Positions 1 through 11,016 of a DNA stretch of 58,978 bases are shown piece after piece. The DNA comes from Candidatus Brocadia carolinensis. Its GTDB lineage: Bacteria; Planctomycetota; Brocadiia; Brocadiales; Brocadiaceae. Position 1 is the first letter of the stretch. Each line of letters begins with the position of its first letter. The notes under the pieces are model-generated. The model did no database searches. It saw nothing but the letters and a program-made list of their open reading frames with translations, and was not told the DNA's origin. Location of the stretch: NCBI GenBank assembly GCA_002009475.1, contig AYTS01000004.1, positions 1 through 58,978 on the forward strand. The letters run 5' to 3'. A program made the position numbers and the translations under genes.

Positions 1-183
1 CTGCTTACGGGAGGGATAATACAACCGTGGGAAGTAAAGACCATGAGGTTGTGGTTAATTCGTGTTGCAGGGAAATTGACAAAGGGAAGCAGACAGTTGA
101 CCTTGAAGTTACCCGAGAAGTTTCTGCATCAGGAAGAATGGCGAGCGTGGGAAGGCATGTCTCTGAATGTAGCGTTCGGATAA
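1..183 (+). pseudogene. C-terminal end of a DDE transposase (IS1380-like), cut by window edge
   Basis: An open frame enters from the left edge and ends at TAA after 60 codons. It reads LWLIRVAGKLTKGSRQLTLK and then a Leu/Glu/Trp-rich tail, the pattern seen at the C terminus of IS1380/IS4-superfamily transposases (basic helix, 'R-GRR-LKL'-like strand). The catalytic core lies outside the window, so whether the copy is intact cannot be said. Positions 184-443 hold no gene I can support. Family assignment is by eye and tentative. Confidence 0.45.
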
Positions 184-443
184 AAAGTGATTGCTGTCTT
201 TGATTCGGGGTATTTTGAGTGCTGAAAACACCGTGCAGGGAGATGGTATGTTTCCATTCCGGTTTTTGTCGCTCCGGATGGTTGCATCGGGGCTGTTTTC
301 CGATTCTTTTTCTCCAAAACGGCGCTGGGTAACTCAGAAAACCCAAATACACTGAAGCGTATCATTGATTTTTGTCTAGCAAGGGTATTATAGGAGGTCG
401 ATTTTCGCATAGCGAAAATCATTTGCAGAATTTAGGTACTATT

Positions 444-1640
444 TCATGTCACCGGACTGGTCGTCAGGGACGAGGCGAAATCATACCCAAAGATGGAACA
501 CCTTTTCAGATCTTCTTCTGTCGGGATGAAAAGTACTTTAATAGGCGGCTGGACAATGGTGAGTTTAAGACCTTTCAGCCGTTCTTCCATGAGTTTTGTC
601 GCCTCTCCACTCCATCCATAGGCACCAAAGGTAGCGCATTTCTTAAGCCTTATGTTGACGCTAAACATAACGTTGATCACGTCCCACACGGGCTTTAATG
701 CATCGCCATTTATCGTCGACGAGCCAATCAGGATGCCGTCGGCAGATTCTATCTCGCACCGCATAAATTCGGATGACACACAGGTAGCATCATAGAGTTT
801 GACTTCCGTGTTAACCGTGGAAGCGCCTTTTGCCACAGCCTCTGCCATCTTTTTGGTATTTCCGTACATGGATGAATAGAAGACCAAAACGCGTTTTTTA
901 TACGGGTCTCTTCTTACCGTGCTCCAGTCTTTATAGGCATGAATATATTTCCAAGGATCGGTCCTCAGGATTGGGCCATGACTTGGAGCAATGAGGCGGA
1001 TATCCAGACCTTTTATCTTTTCAATTGCCTCCAGGACCTTCTTCCGGTAAGGGCCCATGACATGTTCAAAATAGTACCGAAAATCTTCGGTAAAGTCCTC
1101 AACCCGATCATCAAAGAGTCGTTCGTCACAAAAATGGGTTGCAAAACCATCACACGGAAAGAGTACGTGGTCTTCTTCCAGGTAGGTAAACATCGTATCC
1201 GGCCAATGCCAGTATGGCGCATGAACAAATTTTAATTGCTTGTTGCCCAGGCTTATACTCTCGCCATCCTCAACCACCTTTCCTTTTGCCTCCCGGTGTA
1301 AAATATTTTTCAGAAAAAGGGCTGCCGTCTTTGTTGACACAATTTGGGCATTTGGCGCTTCTTTTAATAACAGATCCAATGCCCCGGTATGATCCATCTC
1401 GGTGTGGTTTATCACAATGTAACAAATGTCTTTCAGGTTAATCAATGACCGGAGCTTTTCCAGATATTCCTGAGAAAACTTTTCATGCACACAGTCAATG
1501 ATGGCAGGTTTGTCTGCCTGAATGAGATAGGAATTGTACGTGCTGCCGAATCGGGTTTGAAATACCACGTCGAATACTCTGAGGGTTGCATTTAACGCCC
1601 CTACCCAGTGAATATTTTTGATAATTTCCAAGGTTTGCAT
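444..1640 (-). CDS. Flavodiiron protein (A-type flavoprotein, O2/NO reductase)
   Basis: A cytoplasmic enzyme that reduces O2 to water or NO to N2O without releasing superoxide. The N-terminal metallo-beta-lactamase-like domain (about residues 1-245) carries a full diiron site: H79-x-E81-x-D83, H145 in HWPD, D164 and H221 in PSHGP. The C-terminal flavodoxin domain (about 250-398) begins with the FMN loop YSSMYGNTKKM. At 398 residues it has the length of the class A (two-domain) type, with no fused rubredoxin or flavin reductase, so an external electron donor is needed. No rubredoxin gene lies beside it; the ferredoxin and FAD reductase at 48-52 kb are possible but unproven partners. Choice of O2 or NO as substrate cannot be read from the sequence. 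Confidence 0.93.
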   Translation of the reverse strand: MQTLEIIKNIHWVGALNATLRVFDVVFQTRFGSTYNSYLIQADKPAIIDCVHEKFSQEYLEKLRSLINLKDICYIVINHTEMDHTGALDLLLKEAPNAQIVSTKTAALFLKNILHREAKGKVVEDGESISLGNKQLKFVHAPYWHWPDTMFTYLEEDHVLFPCDGFATHFCDERLFDDRVEDFTEDFRYYFEHVMGPYRKKVLEAIEKIKGLDIRLIAPSHGPILRTDPWKYIHAYKDWSTVRRDPYKKRVLVFYSSMYGNTKKMAEAVAKGASTVNTEVKLYDATCVSSEFMRCEIESADGILIGSSTINGDALKPVWDVINVMFSVNIRLKKCATFGAYGWSGEATKLMEERLKGLKLTIVQPPIKVLFIPTEEDLKRCSIFGYDFASSLTTSPVT

Positions 1641-1775
1641 AGTATCGTTAACGGCTTACGAAAATAAAATTGAAAGTTACGGTAATATCAAATAACGCTT
1701 CCTGATTTTAAATGGTGTCGATGATGATTTCTCTCGTCGGAACTTATAGGGAATCCGGTGCTTTTGATTTTAGTT

Positions 1776-2266
1776 TTATACAACAGCCATCCTCTTCTTT
1801 ACAAAATTCATCAAACCACCGGCTTGAATAATCTCCTGCATCTCCTGAGGAAATGGTTCAAATTTGAATCTTTTCTTTGAGGTGTGATTGAGAATTTCTC
1901 CGGCCGTAAGGTTGACCTCTATTTCATCACCTTCCCGGATATGCTCTGCAGCCTCAGGACACTCAAAAATAGGCAAGCCGATATTAATGGCATTCCGAAA
2001 AAAGATACGGGCAAAGGACTTTGCAATAACACACGAAATCTGCGCCGCTTGATGGCAATGGGGGCATGCTCGCGGGAAGAGCCACATCCAAAATTATCTC
2101 CTGCAACAATGATATCGCCCGACTTAATCTTCTTCATAAAATCCGGATCGACATCTTCCATACAATGAGACGCAAGCTCTTTTGTATCGGTGGTATTTAA
2201 ATATCGTGCCGGGATGATCTCATCGGTATTAATATTATTTCCAAACTTCCAGCATTTACCTTTCAT
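1776..2266 (-). pseudogene. leuD: 3-isopropylmalate dehydratase small subunit LeuD, one-base frameshift
   Basis: The swivel subunit of isopropylmalate isomerase in leucine synthesis, partner of LeuC encoded upstream on the same strand. The first part has the family motif GCGSSREHAPIAIK. The frame is then lost and regained one base later as AAQISCVIAKSFARIFFRNA, the usual continuation. Restoring one G near position 2048 gives a protein of about 163 residues, the normal archaeal/LeuD2-type length. Unlike the other frameshifts in the window this is a missing base in a short GG, not an extra base in a long run. It is either a sequence error or a genuine knock-out; the rest of the gene is not decayed, which favours error or a very recent mutation. 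Confidence 0.85.
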
Positions 2267-2310
2267 CGTATCCTCATGCTATTGTATGATGCACACGTCT
2301 TTCTACGATA

Positions 2311-5300
2311 CTATCTTTCTCTTCCCGCTACCAACTCCCTATGGTTCTTTGCACTCTTTCTCCTGTGGCTTGCCGTACCCTGTTTTTTCGAATGCAACCT
2401 GCCTTCCATCCTTTGATACGCCTGGTGCATAAATGCCTCCAACCGGGTTGTCTCGTTTGATTGCTCCTGGCCGTCAAATGACAACTTCAAACAGGGCATA
2501 CCGTAAAAATCTTTCTGAAATCTTTCTAAGACTCCATTGACCACTGTACCCGGCATGCAGTGGAATGGAATGACATTGATTAAACCGTCAAATCCTTCCT
2601 CTACATATTCCGTTGCCTTCCCCAAACTCAGCACCGGATCACCTTTGTAAGAATCATCAATATAGGGTTTTCCCTTTTTGATAAGCTCCTTAATTGACGC
2701 CTCTTTCAGGAAGTGTCTGATAGTTCCCTTAAACTCCCTGGTAAGCTTATAGGCGTCGTACCTCTGAACTATATCTGAGATGATTTCGCCAAAAAGGCCT
2801 TTATAATCTTTTTCAAAACGACATGATTCCCGGCGGCAGTGTGCAATATAATTAATCCATTCAGAAAAGGGCGGGATATAAGCTTCTCCCCCCAACTTTT
2901 CAATACTTCTGGCGAGAAAATTGTTTGCAAACTCATTGCATCTGACATAGGTCTCCCCAATAACGCCAATTAATGGCCTAGGCTTACTCCGGTCTATCTT
3001 TATTTTTGAAAATGCTTTGTTGGCTTCGCGGGCAAATTCGACTAAATTCTGATGTTTTTCGAGCGCAACCTCGGCCTTTTTCAGATATTCTTCATAGAGG
3101 GCGTCCGTTTCTCCCGTGTGTACTTCATAAGGCCTTATCTCTCTCTGTAATTTTTGCAGGAGATCGGTATACATAATACCATTCCATGCCAGCTTACGGA
3201 AGTGGGTGCCAAGGTTCTTCGTGTCTTCGTCATAGTTCTCCCCCTGATCCATGGTATAGAGAGGCACCTGGGGAAGTCCAAGATCATCGAGCACCATCCG
3301 TTGAAATTTATTGTACTGGCCAAAACGGCAGGGACCGGATGCCGTCGCCATAAAGAAAGCGCTTGACTCAGGGTCAAAATCGGGACTCATCGCCTTTTTT
3401 ACGATATCCCCGGTGGTAAGAATTGCAGGATAACATTCCTTCCCCGAAGTAAACTTTCTTCCAATATCTACGGATTGTTTATTTGCCATGGGCAATGCCT
3501 CCGCCAGCACCCCGTTAGCCTTCATGGAGGCGGCAATCATCCTGCCGTGGTCGCACATATAGGGTATGTAAATCGTCCGTTTCTTTTTCTCTGCCAAAGT
3601 ACGAATCGGCACTTCGTCTCGTAACGTTGTTTTCCCGGTGGAAGGTTTGACATTTTTCAGACTATCAATGAATGCCTCGCACCGGGTAATTGCCCCAACA
3701 TCAGAACTATGCTCATCAATCTCAATGGTTAAACAGGGCTTCCCTGCTAATTCTTTGGCAAAGAACTTGGATATAAAGGAATCAGGACCGCAGCCGAAGT
3801 TCGTGATATATAACGGATAGAGCCTTTTGTCTCTTGCTATTATCCGGGCTGCGGCGAGGAATTTTTGCCCGCTCTTCCAATACATATTCGGATAATCATG
3901 GGCTACCTCTTCAATATCCAGCTTTAGAAAGTCCAGCGGAATCGTCAGAATGCCTAAATCCCGTAATTTTTCCGGAAGCCCGAGGTTCATGCCCGTATCA
4001 CAGCCATTATAGGACCGGCTGATCAACACGAAGGCCTTTTCATTTTCTCCTAATTTTTCCAGGATTTCTCTTCCTCTTGCTTCAAGCGTTTTATTGAAAT
4101 TCTGCAGCGCCTCATGCGCAGCCTTTATGGCCGTTTCAGCAATCACTCCCGTTCTACCCATACTCTTTGCAATTTCATGCAGGGTCTTATTGAGGTATTC
4201 CTCCCCGTATTCAAAATGAATGACGGGAGACAAAACCTCAAACTTCTTCTCCTGAAAATCGACTGCCGAACGGACGAGATACGGTATGCACTGCACATAA
4301 GGACATGCGTATGAGTGAGTAAGCTTCGGACTACTGTGAGTTAAATTAATTACACTGGGCAGGAACAGATAATCAATATCTCTTTCCAGCATATCGATAA
4401 CGTGTCCGTGTGCAACTTTGATGGGGAAACAGGTTTCAGCAGTAATCACTTCCACCCCGTTATAGATAATGTCTTTATTGGTATCGCTGGAAGTAATCAC
4501 CTCAAAGCCTAGTTCCGTAAAGAATGCCTTCCACATCGGATAGAAATCGTAAAAAGTAGAAACCTGCGGTATTCCAACCCTCTTCCCAATGGGTTGATCA
4601 GGTTTATTTTTCTTATACGTATTGAAAAGGGCGTCTTTCCTCTCACGGAAAAGTCTGGGGAGATGTTTCCCCTTTTTCAGCGTCCGTTCATCATCAAATT
4701 TACCGCAGCGGCTTCCATAATGAAGCGGGTTTTCTCCATCAATGGTGACCTTTCTGATCTCACAGATATTTGAGCAGTCCTTGCAAACAAACGAAGATAG
4801 TTCATATCTCTTATGCCGGAGGTCGAACCCCTTGAAACGGGATTTTTCCCACGTCCTTTCCTCCATGGCAATAATAGCGGATCCGATAGCACCCATGATA
4901 TCGTGATGAGGTGGGACACTGATCTTTTTCCCGGTTACCTTTTCAAACGCGGCCTTTACCCCGCGATTGGCTGCCACTCCCCCCTGAAAGAAAATCGAAT
5001 TTCCGATTTTTCTATCTTCTACGACCCGGTTAATAAAATTCAACACGACAGAATAGCTCAACCCTGCAAGCAGATCGTCTTTGGACGTCCCGCGCTGCTG
5101 ATGGTGGTTCAGATCGGATTCCATAAACACAGTACATCGCTCGCCAAGATGGGACGGGCAGCATGACGAAAGCGCCCGTTTGCTGAATTCTCCTTTAATA
5201 CTTATGCTTAGCTTTTCTGCCTGTTCTTCCAGGAATGAGCCGGTCCCTGCGGCGCACACTTTGTTCATGGCAAAGTCCACGATTGCCCCGTTTTCCAGCC

Positions 5301-6588
5301 GGATAAACTTGGAATCCTGTCCGCCGATTTCAAAGATGGTGTCTACACTCTTGTCTACATTTGCAGCAGCGGTTGCATGAGCGGTAATTTCATTCTTGGC
5401 AATGTCTGCGCCGATAAAGTCCCCCGTTAAGTAACGTCCGGAACCTGTCGTTCCTGCACCACAGACAATCACCTTATCCCCCACCTCCAGACCAACCTCA
5501 TACAATCCTTGTTTTACAGCCTCAAGCGGCCTTCCCGCTGTCATAAGATAACGCCGCGCCAGGACATTTTTATGCTGGTCGATAACAACAATATTGGTGC
5601 TAATCGATCCCACATCAACCCCTACATACGCCTCGATCTTTTCATCGCCGGCGATTACATGCGTTTTTTCAACGATTTTATAATTGTCAGCCTGAAGGGG
5701 TTCGAGATTCGATGCCTTTGCACCACGATTTCTTAAATATTCTTCGACTTCTTTTAAACCACGGAAAGGCGAATGGATACCTTTGTCCATAAGAGTAAAT
5801 ACCGTGCCAATTGCCCCCATGACATTAAAATATCCTGGTATCAGGAGTTCTCCGGGTTTGAGTTCTAAAATATCCTCAAACGCCTTAATCATTCCAACGT
5901 TTGCCGCGACACCCCCCTGAAAAACGATGGGTTTGGAAAATTCCTTTCCCTTGCCAATATTGCTCTTGAAATTCCTGGCCATGGCATAACAAAGTCCGGC
6001 TACGATATCATGCACGGGTGTGCCTTCCTGTTGCAGGTGAATCATATCGGTTTTAGCAAAGACACTGCAGCGACCGGCAATTCGGGGAGGATTTTTGGAT
6101 TTTAGCGCAAGCTCTCCAAATTCTTTTTCAATAGCAATGCCAAGCCGGGTAGCCTGCTGATCCAAAAACGAACCCGTCCCTGCGGCACACATGGTATTCA
6201 TGGAAAAATCAGAAACCTTTGTTTGCCCGGAGGCTGCGTCCCTTTCAATCAGCATAAGCTTTGAATCTTCACCGCCAATTTCAATAATGGTGTGCACTTC
6301 AGGGTATAAGGTTGTTGTCGCCTGACTATGGGCAACAACTTCGTTGACAAAGGCAATGTTCATTAATTCAGAGACAAGCTTACCACCAGAACCGGTAATT
6401 GCGATTCCGTCGATGTCATCAATATGTGTCCGATTGAATATGTCCCGTAAGACAAGGATGAATGTCTCTACCGGTTGACCGTGTGAACGGACGTAGTGAT
6501 TTTCCAGGATTTCCTTATGGCCGTTAACTAATACCGCCTTGACGCTTACAGAACCGATATCAAGTCCTATATATTTTTTCTGAGACAT
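2311..6588 (-). CDS. Giant acyl-CoA dehydratase activase (two BadF/BcrAD ATPase domains + DUF2229 + HgdB-like region)
   Basis: 1425 residues. Two ASKHA-type activase domains follow each other: residues about 5-265 (GLDIGSVSVK; CAAGTGSF with C134; GRCSVFAKTD with C174) and about 320-590 (VGVDVGSIS; CAAGTGSF with C445; ERCTVF with C485). The paired cysteines are those that hold the bridging [4Fe-4S] cluster between subunits in HgdC-type activators. A DUF2229-like segment starts near residue 660 (GIPQVSTFYDFYPMW) and the last 400 residues resemble dehydratase D-component (HgdB-like) sequences. Related activators drive ATP-dependent electrons into 2-hydroxyacyl-CoA dehydratases or benzoyl-CoA reductases. 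The long fused form is widespread in anaerobes but its substrate is unknown. It lies between leuC (20 nt upstream) and leuD (44 nt downstream) on one strand, so co-transcription is likely. Confidence 0.88.
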   Translation of the reverse strand: MSQKKYIGLDIGSVSVKAVLVNGHKEILENHYVRSHGQPVETFILVLRDIFNRTHIDDIDGIAITGSGGKLVSELMNIAFVNEVVAHSQATTTLYPEVHTIIEIGGEDSKLMLIERDAASGQTKVSDFSMNTMCAAGTGSFLDQQATRLGIAIEKEFGELALKSKNPPRIAGRCSVFAKTDMIHLQQEGTPVHDIVAGLCYAMARNFKSNIGKGKEFSKPIVFQGGVAANVGMIKAFEDILELKPGELLIPGYFNVMGAIGTVFTLMDKGIHSPFRGLKEVEEYLRNRGAKASNLEPLQADNYKIVEKTHVIAGDEKIEAYVGVDVGSISTNIVVIDQHKNVLARRYLMTAGRPLEAVKQGLYEVGLEVGDKVIVCGAGTTGSGRYLTGDFIGADIAKNEITAHATAAANVDKSVDTIFEIGGQDSKFIRLENGAIVDFAMNKVCAAGTGSFLEEQAEKLSISIKGEFSKRALSSCCPSHLGERCTVFMESDLNHHQQRGTSKDDLLAGLSYSVVLNFINRVVEDRKIGNSIFFQGGVAANRGVKAAFEKVTGKKISVPPHHDIMGAIGSAIIAMEERTWEKSRFKGFDLRHKRYELSSFVCKDCSNICEIRKVTIDGENPLHYGSRCGKFDDERTLKKGKHLPRLFRERKDALFNTYKKNKPDQPIGKRVGIPQVSTFYDFYPMWKAFFTELGFEVITSSDTNKDIIYNGVEVITAETCFPIKVAHGHVIDMLERDIDYLFLPSVINLTHSSPKLTHSYACPYVQCIPYLVRSAVDFQEKKFEVLSPVIHFEYGEEYLNKTLHEIAKSMGRTGVIAETAIKAAHEALQNFNKTLEARGREILEKLGENEKAFVLISRSYNGCDTGMNLGLPEKLRDLGILTIPLDFLKLDIEEVAHDYPNMYWKSGQKFLAAARIIARDKRLYPLYITNFGCGPDSFISKFFAKELAGKPCLTIEIDEHSSDVGAITRCEAFIDSLKNVKPSTGKTTLRDEVPIRTLAEKKKRTIYIPYMCDHGRMIAASMKANGVLAEALPMANKQSVDIGRKFTSGKECYPAILTTGDIVKKAMSPDFDPESSAFFMATASGPCRFGQYNKFQRMVLDDLGLPQVPLYTMDQGENYDEDTKNLGTHFRKLAWNGIMYTDLLQKLQREIRPYEVHTGETDALYEEYLKKAEVALEKHQNLVEFAREANKAFSKIKIDRSKPRPLIGVIGETYVRCNEFANNFLARSIEKLGGEAYIPPFSEWINYIAHCRRESCRFEKDYKGLFGEIISDIVQRYDAYKLTREFKGTIRHFLKEASIKELIKKGKPYIDDSYKGDPVLSLGKATEYVEEGFDGLINVIPFHCMPGTVVNGVLERFQKDFYGMPCLKLSFDGQEQSNETTRLEAFMHQAYQRMEGRLHSKKQGTASHRRKSAKNHRELVAGRER

Positions 6589-6608
6589 GGTTTAACTCGC
6601 TTTCTCCA

Positions 6609-7877
6609 TCAATTCCTTATGATTTCATCCGGTGACGTAATCTTTCCCGTGATTGCAGATGCAGCCGCAACCGCGGGACTGCAAAGATAGATCTCACTTT
6701 TCGGGTGCCCCATGCGGCCAACAAAATTACGGTTGGTTGTGGAAAGCGCCCGCTCTCCTTCCGCAAGAATTCCCATGTGTCCGCCGAGGCAGGGCCCGCA
6801 AGTGGGAGTCGAAACGACCGCCTCCGCGTCAATAAACGTCTCAATCAGGCCCTCTTGTAATGCCTGCTTGTAAATTTCCTGAGTTGCCGGGAAAATGATG
6901 AGCCGAATGGAAGGATGCGCCTTTTTCCCCTTAAGGAATCTTGCCGCTATCCTGAGATCGGAAATCCGCCCATTGGTACAAGAACCGATAACTACCTGAT
7001 CAATCTTAATCCCCGAGACCTCTTCCACAGGTTTTGTGTTTTCCGGCAAGCTGGGCAGGGCTACCTGCGGTGATATTTCATCGGCATGAAATTCATAGGT
7101 ACTTACGTAGTTACAGCCGGGATCGCTGTAATACCGTACGGGTTTTCTCTTGAATCTGCCTTTGATATATTCTTCCGTGTTTTTGTCGGGGGCGATGATG
7201 CCGCTCTTTGCCCCAGCCTCGATCGCCATATTACACATGGCAAAGCGATCGTCCATCGGCAATTGTGATATGGCACTTCCGGTAAACTCCATCGCCTTAT
7301 AAAGGGCGCCGTCCACACCGATCTTTCCAATCGTGTAAAGGATGAGATCCTTGCCGGAGGTCCAATTTTTTACCTTGCCGTGAAAAACAAATTTTATCGA
7401 TTCCGGCACCTTGAGCCATACCTTTCCGGTAGCAAAACATGCGGCAAGATCGGTACTCCCCACACCCGTAGAAAATGCACCGAGTGCGCCATACGTACAG
7501 GTATGAGAATCAGCGCCAATAACAAGATCTCCGGGACCTACGATTCCTTGTTCAGGCAGGAGTGCATGTTCAATTCCCACCCGTCCGATCTCAAAGTAAT
7601 GCTTTAAATGATGTTTTTCAGCAAAGATTCTTAGGATCTTTGACTGCTGTGCAGATTTGATGTCTTTGTTGGGGGTAAAGTGGTCAGGTACCAGCACAAC
7701 CTTCTCAGGGTCAAAAACTTTTGATATACCGGTCTTTTCAAACTCTTCGATGGCAATAGGCGCAGTAATGTCGTTGCCAAGGCAGATGTCCACGTTCGCG
7801 TACACGAATTGTCCCGGGTGCACCTCTTTGAGTCCCGAATGATCGGCAATGATCTTCTCGGTTATTGTCATTCCCAT
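6609..7877 (-). CDS. leuC: 3-isopropylmalate/homoaconitate dehydratase large subunit (LeuC)
   Basis: A [4Fe-4S] hydro-lyase of the aconitase family that interconverts 2- and 3-isopropylmalate in leucine synthesis. Cluster and active-site motifs are present: [22 protein letters not shown] and CGPCLGGH, i.e. the three cluster cysteines. At about 420 residues it is the short archaeal-type LeuC, which fits the short LeuD. I place the start at the ATG giving MGMTITEKI, which matches the family N terminus; the frame is open 13 codons further to a GTG at 7916 with no visible ribosome site. It is the upstream gene of the leuC-activase-leuD run. Confidence 0.9.
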   Translation of the reverse strand: MGMTITEKIIADHSGLKEVHPGQFVYANVDICLGNDITAPIAIEEFEKTGISKVFDPEKVVLVPDHFTPNKDIKSAQQSKILRIFAEKHHLKHYFEIGRVGIEHALLPEQGIVGPGDLVIGADSHTCTYGALGAFSTGVGSTDLAACFATGKVWLKVPESIKFVFHGKVKNWTSGKDLILYTIGKIGVDGALYKAMEFTGSAISQLPMDDRFAMCNMAIEAGAKSGIIAPDKNTEEYIKGRFKRKPVRYYSDPGCNYVSTYEFHADEISPQVALPSLPENTKPVEEVSGIKIDQVVIGSCTNGRISDLRIAARFLKGKKAHPSIRLIIFPATQEIYKQALQEGLIETFIDAEAVVSTPTCGPCLGGHMGILAEGERALSTTNRNFVGRMGHPKSEIYLCSPAVAAASAITGKITSPDEIIRN

Positions 7878-7960
7878 ATATTTCTCAATAGCAAGAAGTT
7901 TGCGCTTTTTTCTCACTCAAGACACAAACAGTTGCAAATATTATGATTTTGAAAAGAATT

Positions 7961-8278
7961 TTAATTTTCTGAAAACCTGGTTCCGTTCCATAATTTCAGG
8001 AATAACGGATCCTGTAAATATTTTTTGTGACATTTGGTGCATAAGTCAAAGCGGAATGTCTTGTATTCGCAGTTTCCAAAGGATTCTGCCGTATTTGATG
8101 TCTCATCCTGACCATTGTCTTCTTCCATCGCCCAAATTTCTTCATCAATATCGTCATCGTCGTCATCATCCAGTTCCATAGCATCACACGCAGTGTATAC
8201 CTCGATTTTTACTACATACCGAATATCTTCCTCTGACACCAATGGTCTTCCGCACATATCACACGTATAGTGCACCAT
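7961..8278 (-). CDS. Small zinc-ribbon-like protein with a poly-Asp tract
   Basis: 105 residues, function not recognised. It opens with YTCDMCGRPL (a CxxC knuckle) and has a second pair CTKCHKKY near residue 85, so one zinc site is likely. Between them sits an acidic stretch with seven aspartates in a row followed by more Asp/Glu, presumably flexible. The ATG is clear. It stands alone between leuC and htpX on the same strand. Similar short proteins with a split CxxC pair occur in Planctomycetes as hypothetical proteins, but I cannot name a characterised homologue. Confidence 0.7.
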   Translation of the reverse strand: MVHYTCDMCGRPLVSEEDIRYVVKIEVYTACDAMELDDDDDDDIDEEIWAMEEDNGQDETSNTAESFGNCEYKTFRFDLCTKCHKKYLQDPLFLKLWNGTRFSEN

Positions 8279-8560
8279 TCATGTTCCTCCAAATAAATTG
8301 CCATCTTTGTAAAACACCTGTGCTTTGGCAACAGACCAAAATAATGAAAAATACAAAGAGTCACCGCACTTCGTTTATTACCTTTTCGTACAAGATCTTC
8401 TTTTTGGTAAGGTTTTGCAATCTTCTTCTCCTTTTAACAAGGAGATTTGATTGCCTCTTGCTGCGTTGTGAAACTGACTCGTTTCCTGCAGGATGGTATT
8501 TGCAAGTTCGTGGCAGAGACGGGTTGTTACCATGACCGTTCAGATTTCAATCGCCTTTCC

Positions 8561-9406
8561 TTATGCCATTGCCCTAAGTCTTTTAATCCGCTCTTCAATC
8601 GGCGGATGGGTACTGAAGATGCTGAGTAACGAACGACCGCTTAATGGGTTCACAATAAACATATGCGCTGTGGCAGTATTTGCATTCATATGTCTGACCG
8701 TTGATGACTGCTGCAATTTTTCAAGGGCACCAGCCAGCCCCAGGGGATTACCGGTTAATAACGCTCCGCCTTTGTCCGCGGCGTATTCCCGCGAACGGGA
8801 AATTGCCATCTGGATGATGAGCGCAGCAATGGGGGCTAAAATAGCCAAAAACAACATGGCAAAGCCACTACCCCGGTTTTCCCCGTCATCCCTTCCGCCG
8901 TAACCTCCGAAAAGAGCTGCCCACCGTGCCATATCAGCAAGCAACATAACGGCTCCAGCAATCGTTGCAACTATCGTAGAGATCAGGATGTCACGGTTCC
9001 GGATATGAGATAGCTCATGTCCCAATACTCCCTTCAATTCCTCACGTTTCAGTGTATTGAGCATCCCCTCGGTAACTGCTACCGCAGCATGATTGGGATT
9101 TCTCCCTGTTGCGAAGGCATTCATGGCGTTCGTCGGGATAATATACATCTTGGGCATGGGCATTCCTGCACGATCCGTCAACTCTCTGACCATAGCATAA
9201 TAGTCCGGCGATTCCTGCTCTGAAACGATCCTGGCTCCGTACATTTTGAGGACGATCTTGTCGCTAAACCAATAACTGAAAAAGTTCATGCCCATGGCAA
9301 TAGCAAAGGCAAAGGTGGCACCCTGACGTCCTCCAATCATACTGCCCACCCAAATAAGTAACAGCGTTAAGGCAATAAGCAATATCGTGGTTTTAACATA
9401 ATTCAT
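8561..9406 (-). CDS. htpX: HtpX-type membrane zinc metalloprotease
   Basis: A membrane M48 protease that degrades misfolded membrane proteins under heat or envelope stress. It shows two N-terminal hydrophobic segments, the zinc motif HELSH inside [14 protein letters not shown], a further pair of hydrophobic helices (about residues 145-200) and the downstream Glu in [10 protein letters not shown] that supplies the third ligand. About 281 residues, normal for HtpX. I use the ATG at 9406 because GGAGAAGG lies six bases upstream; a TTG two codons earlier is possible. The next 260 bases upstream hold no gene. Confidence 0.93.
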   Translation of the reverse strand: MNYVKTTILLIALTLLLIWVGSMIGGRQGATFAFAIAMGMNFFSYWFSDKIVLKMYGARIVSEQESPDYYAMVRELTDRAGMPMPKMYIIPTNAMNAFATGRNPNHAAVAVTEGMLNTLKREELKGVLGHELSHIRNRDILISTIVATIAGAVMLLADMARWAALFGGYGGRDDGENRGSGFAMLFLAILAPIAALIIQMAISRSREYAADKGGALLTGNPLGLAGALEKLQQSSTVRHMNANTATAHMFIVNPLSGRSLLSIFSTHPPIEERIKRLRAMA

Positions 9407-9678
9407 AGTCAACCTTCTCCGGAAACGAATCGAAAAAACTTTTCAGGGCAAACTCTATCATAAAAAAATTTTATTATTTATGAATATTTCCGCCCCTGAA
9501 AAATTATTATATGTATCGCCTGTTTTTTGTCAAGGAATTTAATCCCCGCAATTATCAGCGAAAACCTTAAAGAATTACCATCAGCAAGTGTGACAGGGAA
9601 GCGAAAATTTCATATTATTCGGGGAGTATGGTTTATTGTTTTTGCAGGGTGTTGGTTATTTGCTTATGGCTTACTGGG

Positions 9679-11016
9679 TCAAGAAGACATTTGTTCGAGC
9701 TTACGGTAGATCGCTGCCCGAACCGCATCGTATTGGGGTGGCACCTCAACCGGAAGGTTAGCAAATCTGGGATTTACCTCGTCCAGTTTATTTTCATGAT
9801 AGCTTATTTTAAATTCAGGAAATTTTAACCCGTGGGCAGTGGAAATAACAACAACCTTTTCGTCCGGACGTATCATGTTCTTCTTTAATAATTTTGCCAA
9901 CGCTGCGAGGGCCACTCCTGTATGCGGGCAACAAAAGAGCCCCGTTTTATCAGCCTGTGCAGAAGCATTCGCCAGTTCATCTTCCGTAGCCTGCTCTACT
10001 ATGCCATTGAAGGTTTTTAGAACGTTTATTGCCTTTTTGTAACTCACCGGATCGCCGATTTGAATGGCATTGGCAAGGGTCTTTTGCGCTTTTACCGGGG
10101 CGAATTCCCTAAAGCCCTTCAGATAACTCAGGTAGAGGGGATTGGCCTTTGCCGCCTGTGCACACACAATACGCGGTTGTTTGTTGATTATGCCCAATTC
10201 CTTCATCATGAGAAATCCCTTGCCCAGCGCTGCGGTATTTCCCAAATTCCCGCCAGGAACAATCACGACATCTGGTACTTCCCAGTCAAACTGCTGGACT
10301 ATTTCGATGCTTACGGTCTTTTGCCCCTCAATGCGGAGGGAATTCATGGAATTTGCCAGATAGATATTATTTTTACTGCATATCTCCTTCACCAGTTTCA
10401 TGCAACCATCAAAATCCGTATCGAGAGACAACGTGAGGGCGCCGTTCGCAATGGGCTGGATAAGTTGTGCAAGGGACACCTTGTTCTTTGGGAGAAATAC
10501 AATCGCAAGAATACCGGCAGCCGCACAATACGATGCCAGGGCAGCGGAAGTATCTCCGGTGGATGCACAGGCCACGGCAGGGATATTTTTCCCCTCGGCA
10601 ATCATCTGTTTAACCATGGAGACCAGAACGGTCATGCCCAGGTCTTTAAAAGAACCGGTATGGGCATTTCCGCACTGCTTGATCCAGAGATCCTCAATAC
10701 CCATCTCCTTTCCAAGCCGTTCTGCCCAAAAAAGATTACTGCCGCCTTCGTAAAGAGAAACGACATTATTGTTGCTGACGGTGGGGCAAACCCATTCCTT
10801 CTTCCCCCATACGGAACTCCCGTAAGGCCATTTGGTGCGTCGGTAACGCTCATCAAATAGTTTTTTCCAATGTTCCGGAGAATGTCTGCGGAGTTTTTCT
10901 ATATCGTGTTTAACCTCCAACAGGTCGCCGCATTTTTTGCACTGGTATACGACCTCATTCAACTCGTACGTTTCGCTACACCCCGATATACACTGAAACC
11001 ATGCCCTATATGGCAA
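9679..11016 (-). CDS. thrC: Threonine synthase
   Basis: A PLP-dependent enzyme that converts O-phosphohomoserine to threonine. The N terminus has a zinc-ribbon-like knuckle (C9, C13, then CKKCG at 27-31) typical of the class that begins with a small metal domain. The PLP lysine is K124 in [10 protein letters not shown], the phosphate loop is [13 protein letters not shown], and the PLP-ring SAHGL-like segment is [11 protein letters not shown] near the end. It starts at TTG with AAAGGAG eight bases upstream. A 266-residue open frame on the opposite strand is a shadow of this gene. Confidence 0.92.
   Translation of the reverse strand: MPYRAWFQCISGCSETYELNEVVYQCKKCGDLLEVKHDIEKLRRHSPEHWKKLFDERYRRTKWPYGSSVWGKKEWVCPTVSNNNVVSLYEGGSNLFWAERLGKEMGIEDLWIKQCGNAHTGSFKDLGMTVLVSMVKQMIAEGKNIPAVACASTGDTSAALASYCAAAGILAIVFLPKNKVSLAQLIQPIANGALTLSLDTDFDGCMKLVKEICSKNNIYLANSMNSLRIEGQKTVSIEIVQQFDWEVPDVVIVPGGNLGNTAALGKGFLMMKELGIINKQPRIVCAQAAKANPLYLSYLKGFREFAPVKAQKTLANAIQIGDPVSYKKAINVLKTFNGIVEQATEDELANASAQADKTGLFCCPHTGVALAALAKLLKKNMIRPDEKVVVISTAHGLKFPEFKISYHENKLDEVNPRFANLPVEVPPQYDAVRAAIYRKLEQMSS

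Noticed and set aside
5..422. Overlapping 115- and 97-codon minus-strand frames at the left edge
   Set aside because: They oppose the transposase C terminus and show no protein-like motif.
1776..2266. Programmed frameshift in leuD
   Set aside because: No slippery heptamer or hairpin at 2048; a missing G is simpler.
10060..10860. 266-codon open frame on the plus strand
   Set aside because: Fully antisense to the conserved threonine synthase gene; composition is that of a shadow frame.
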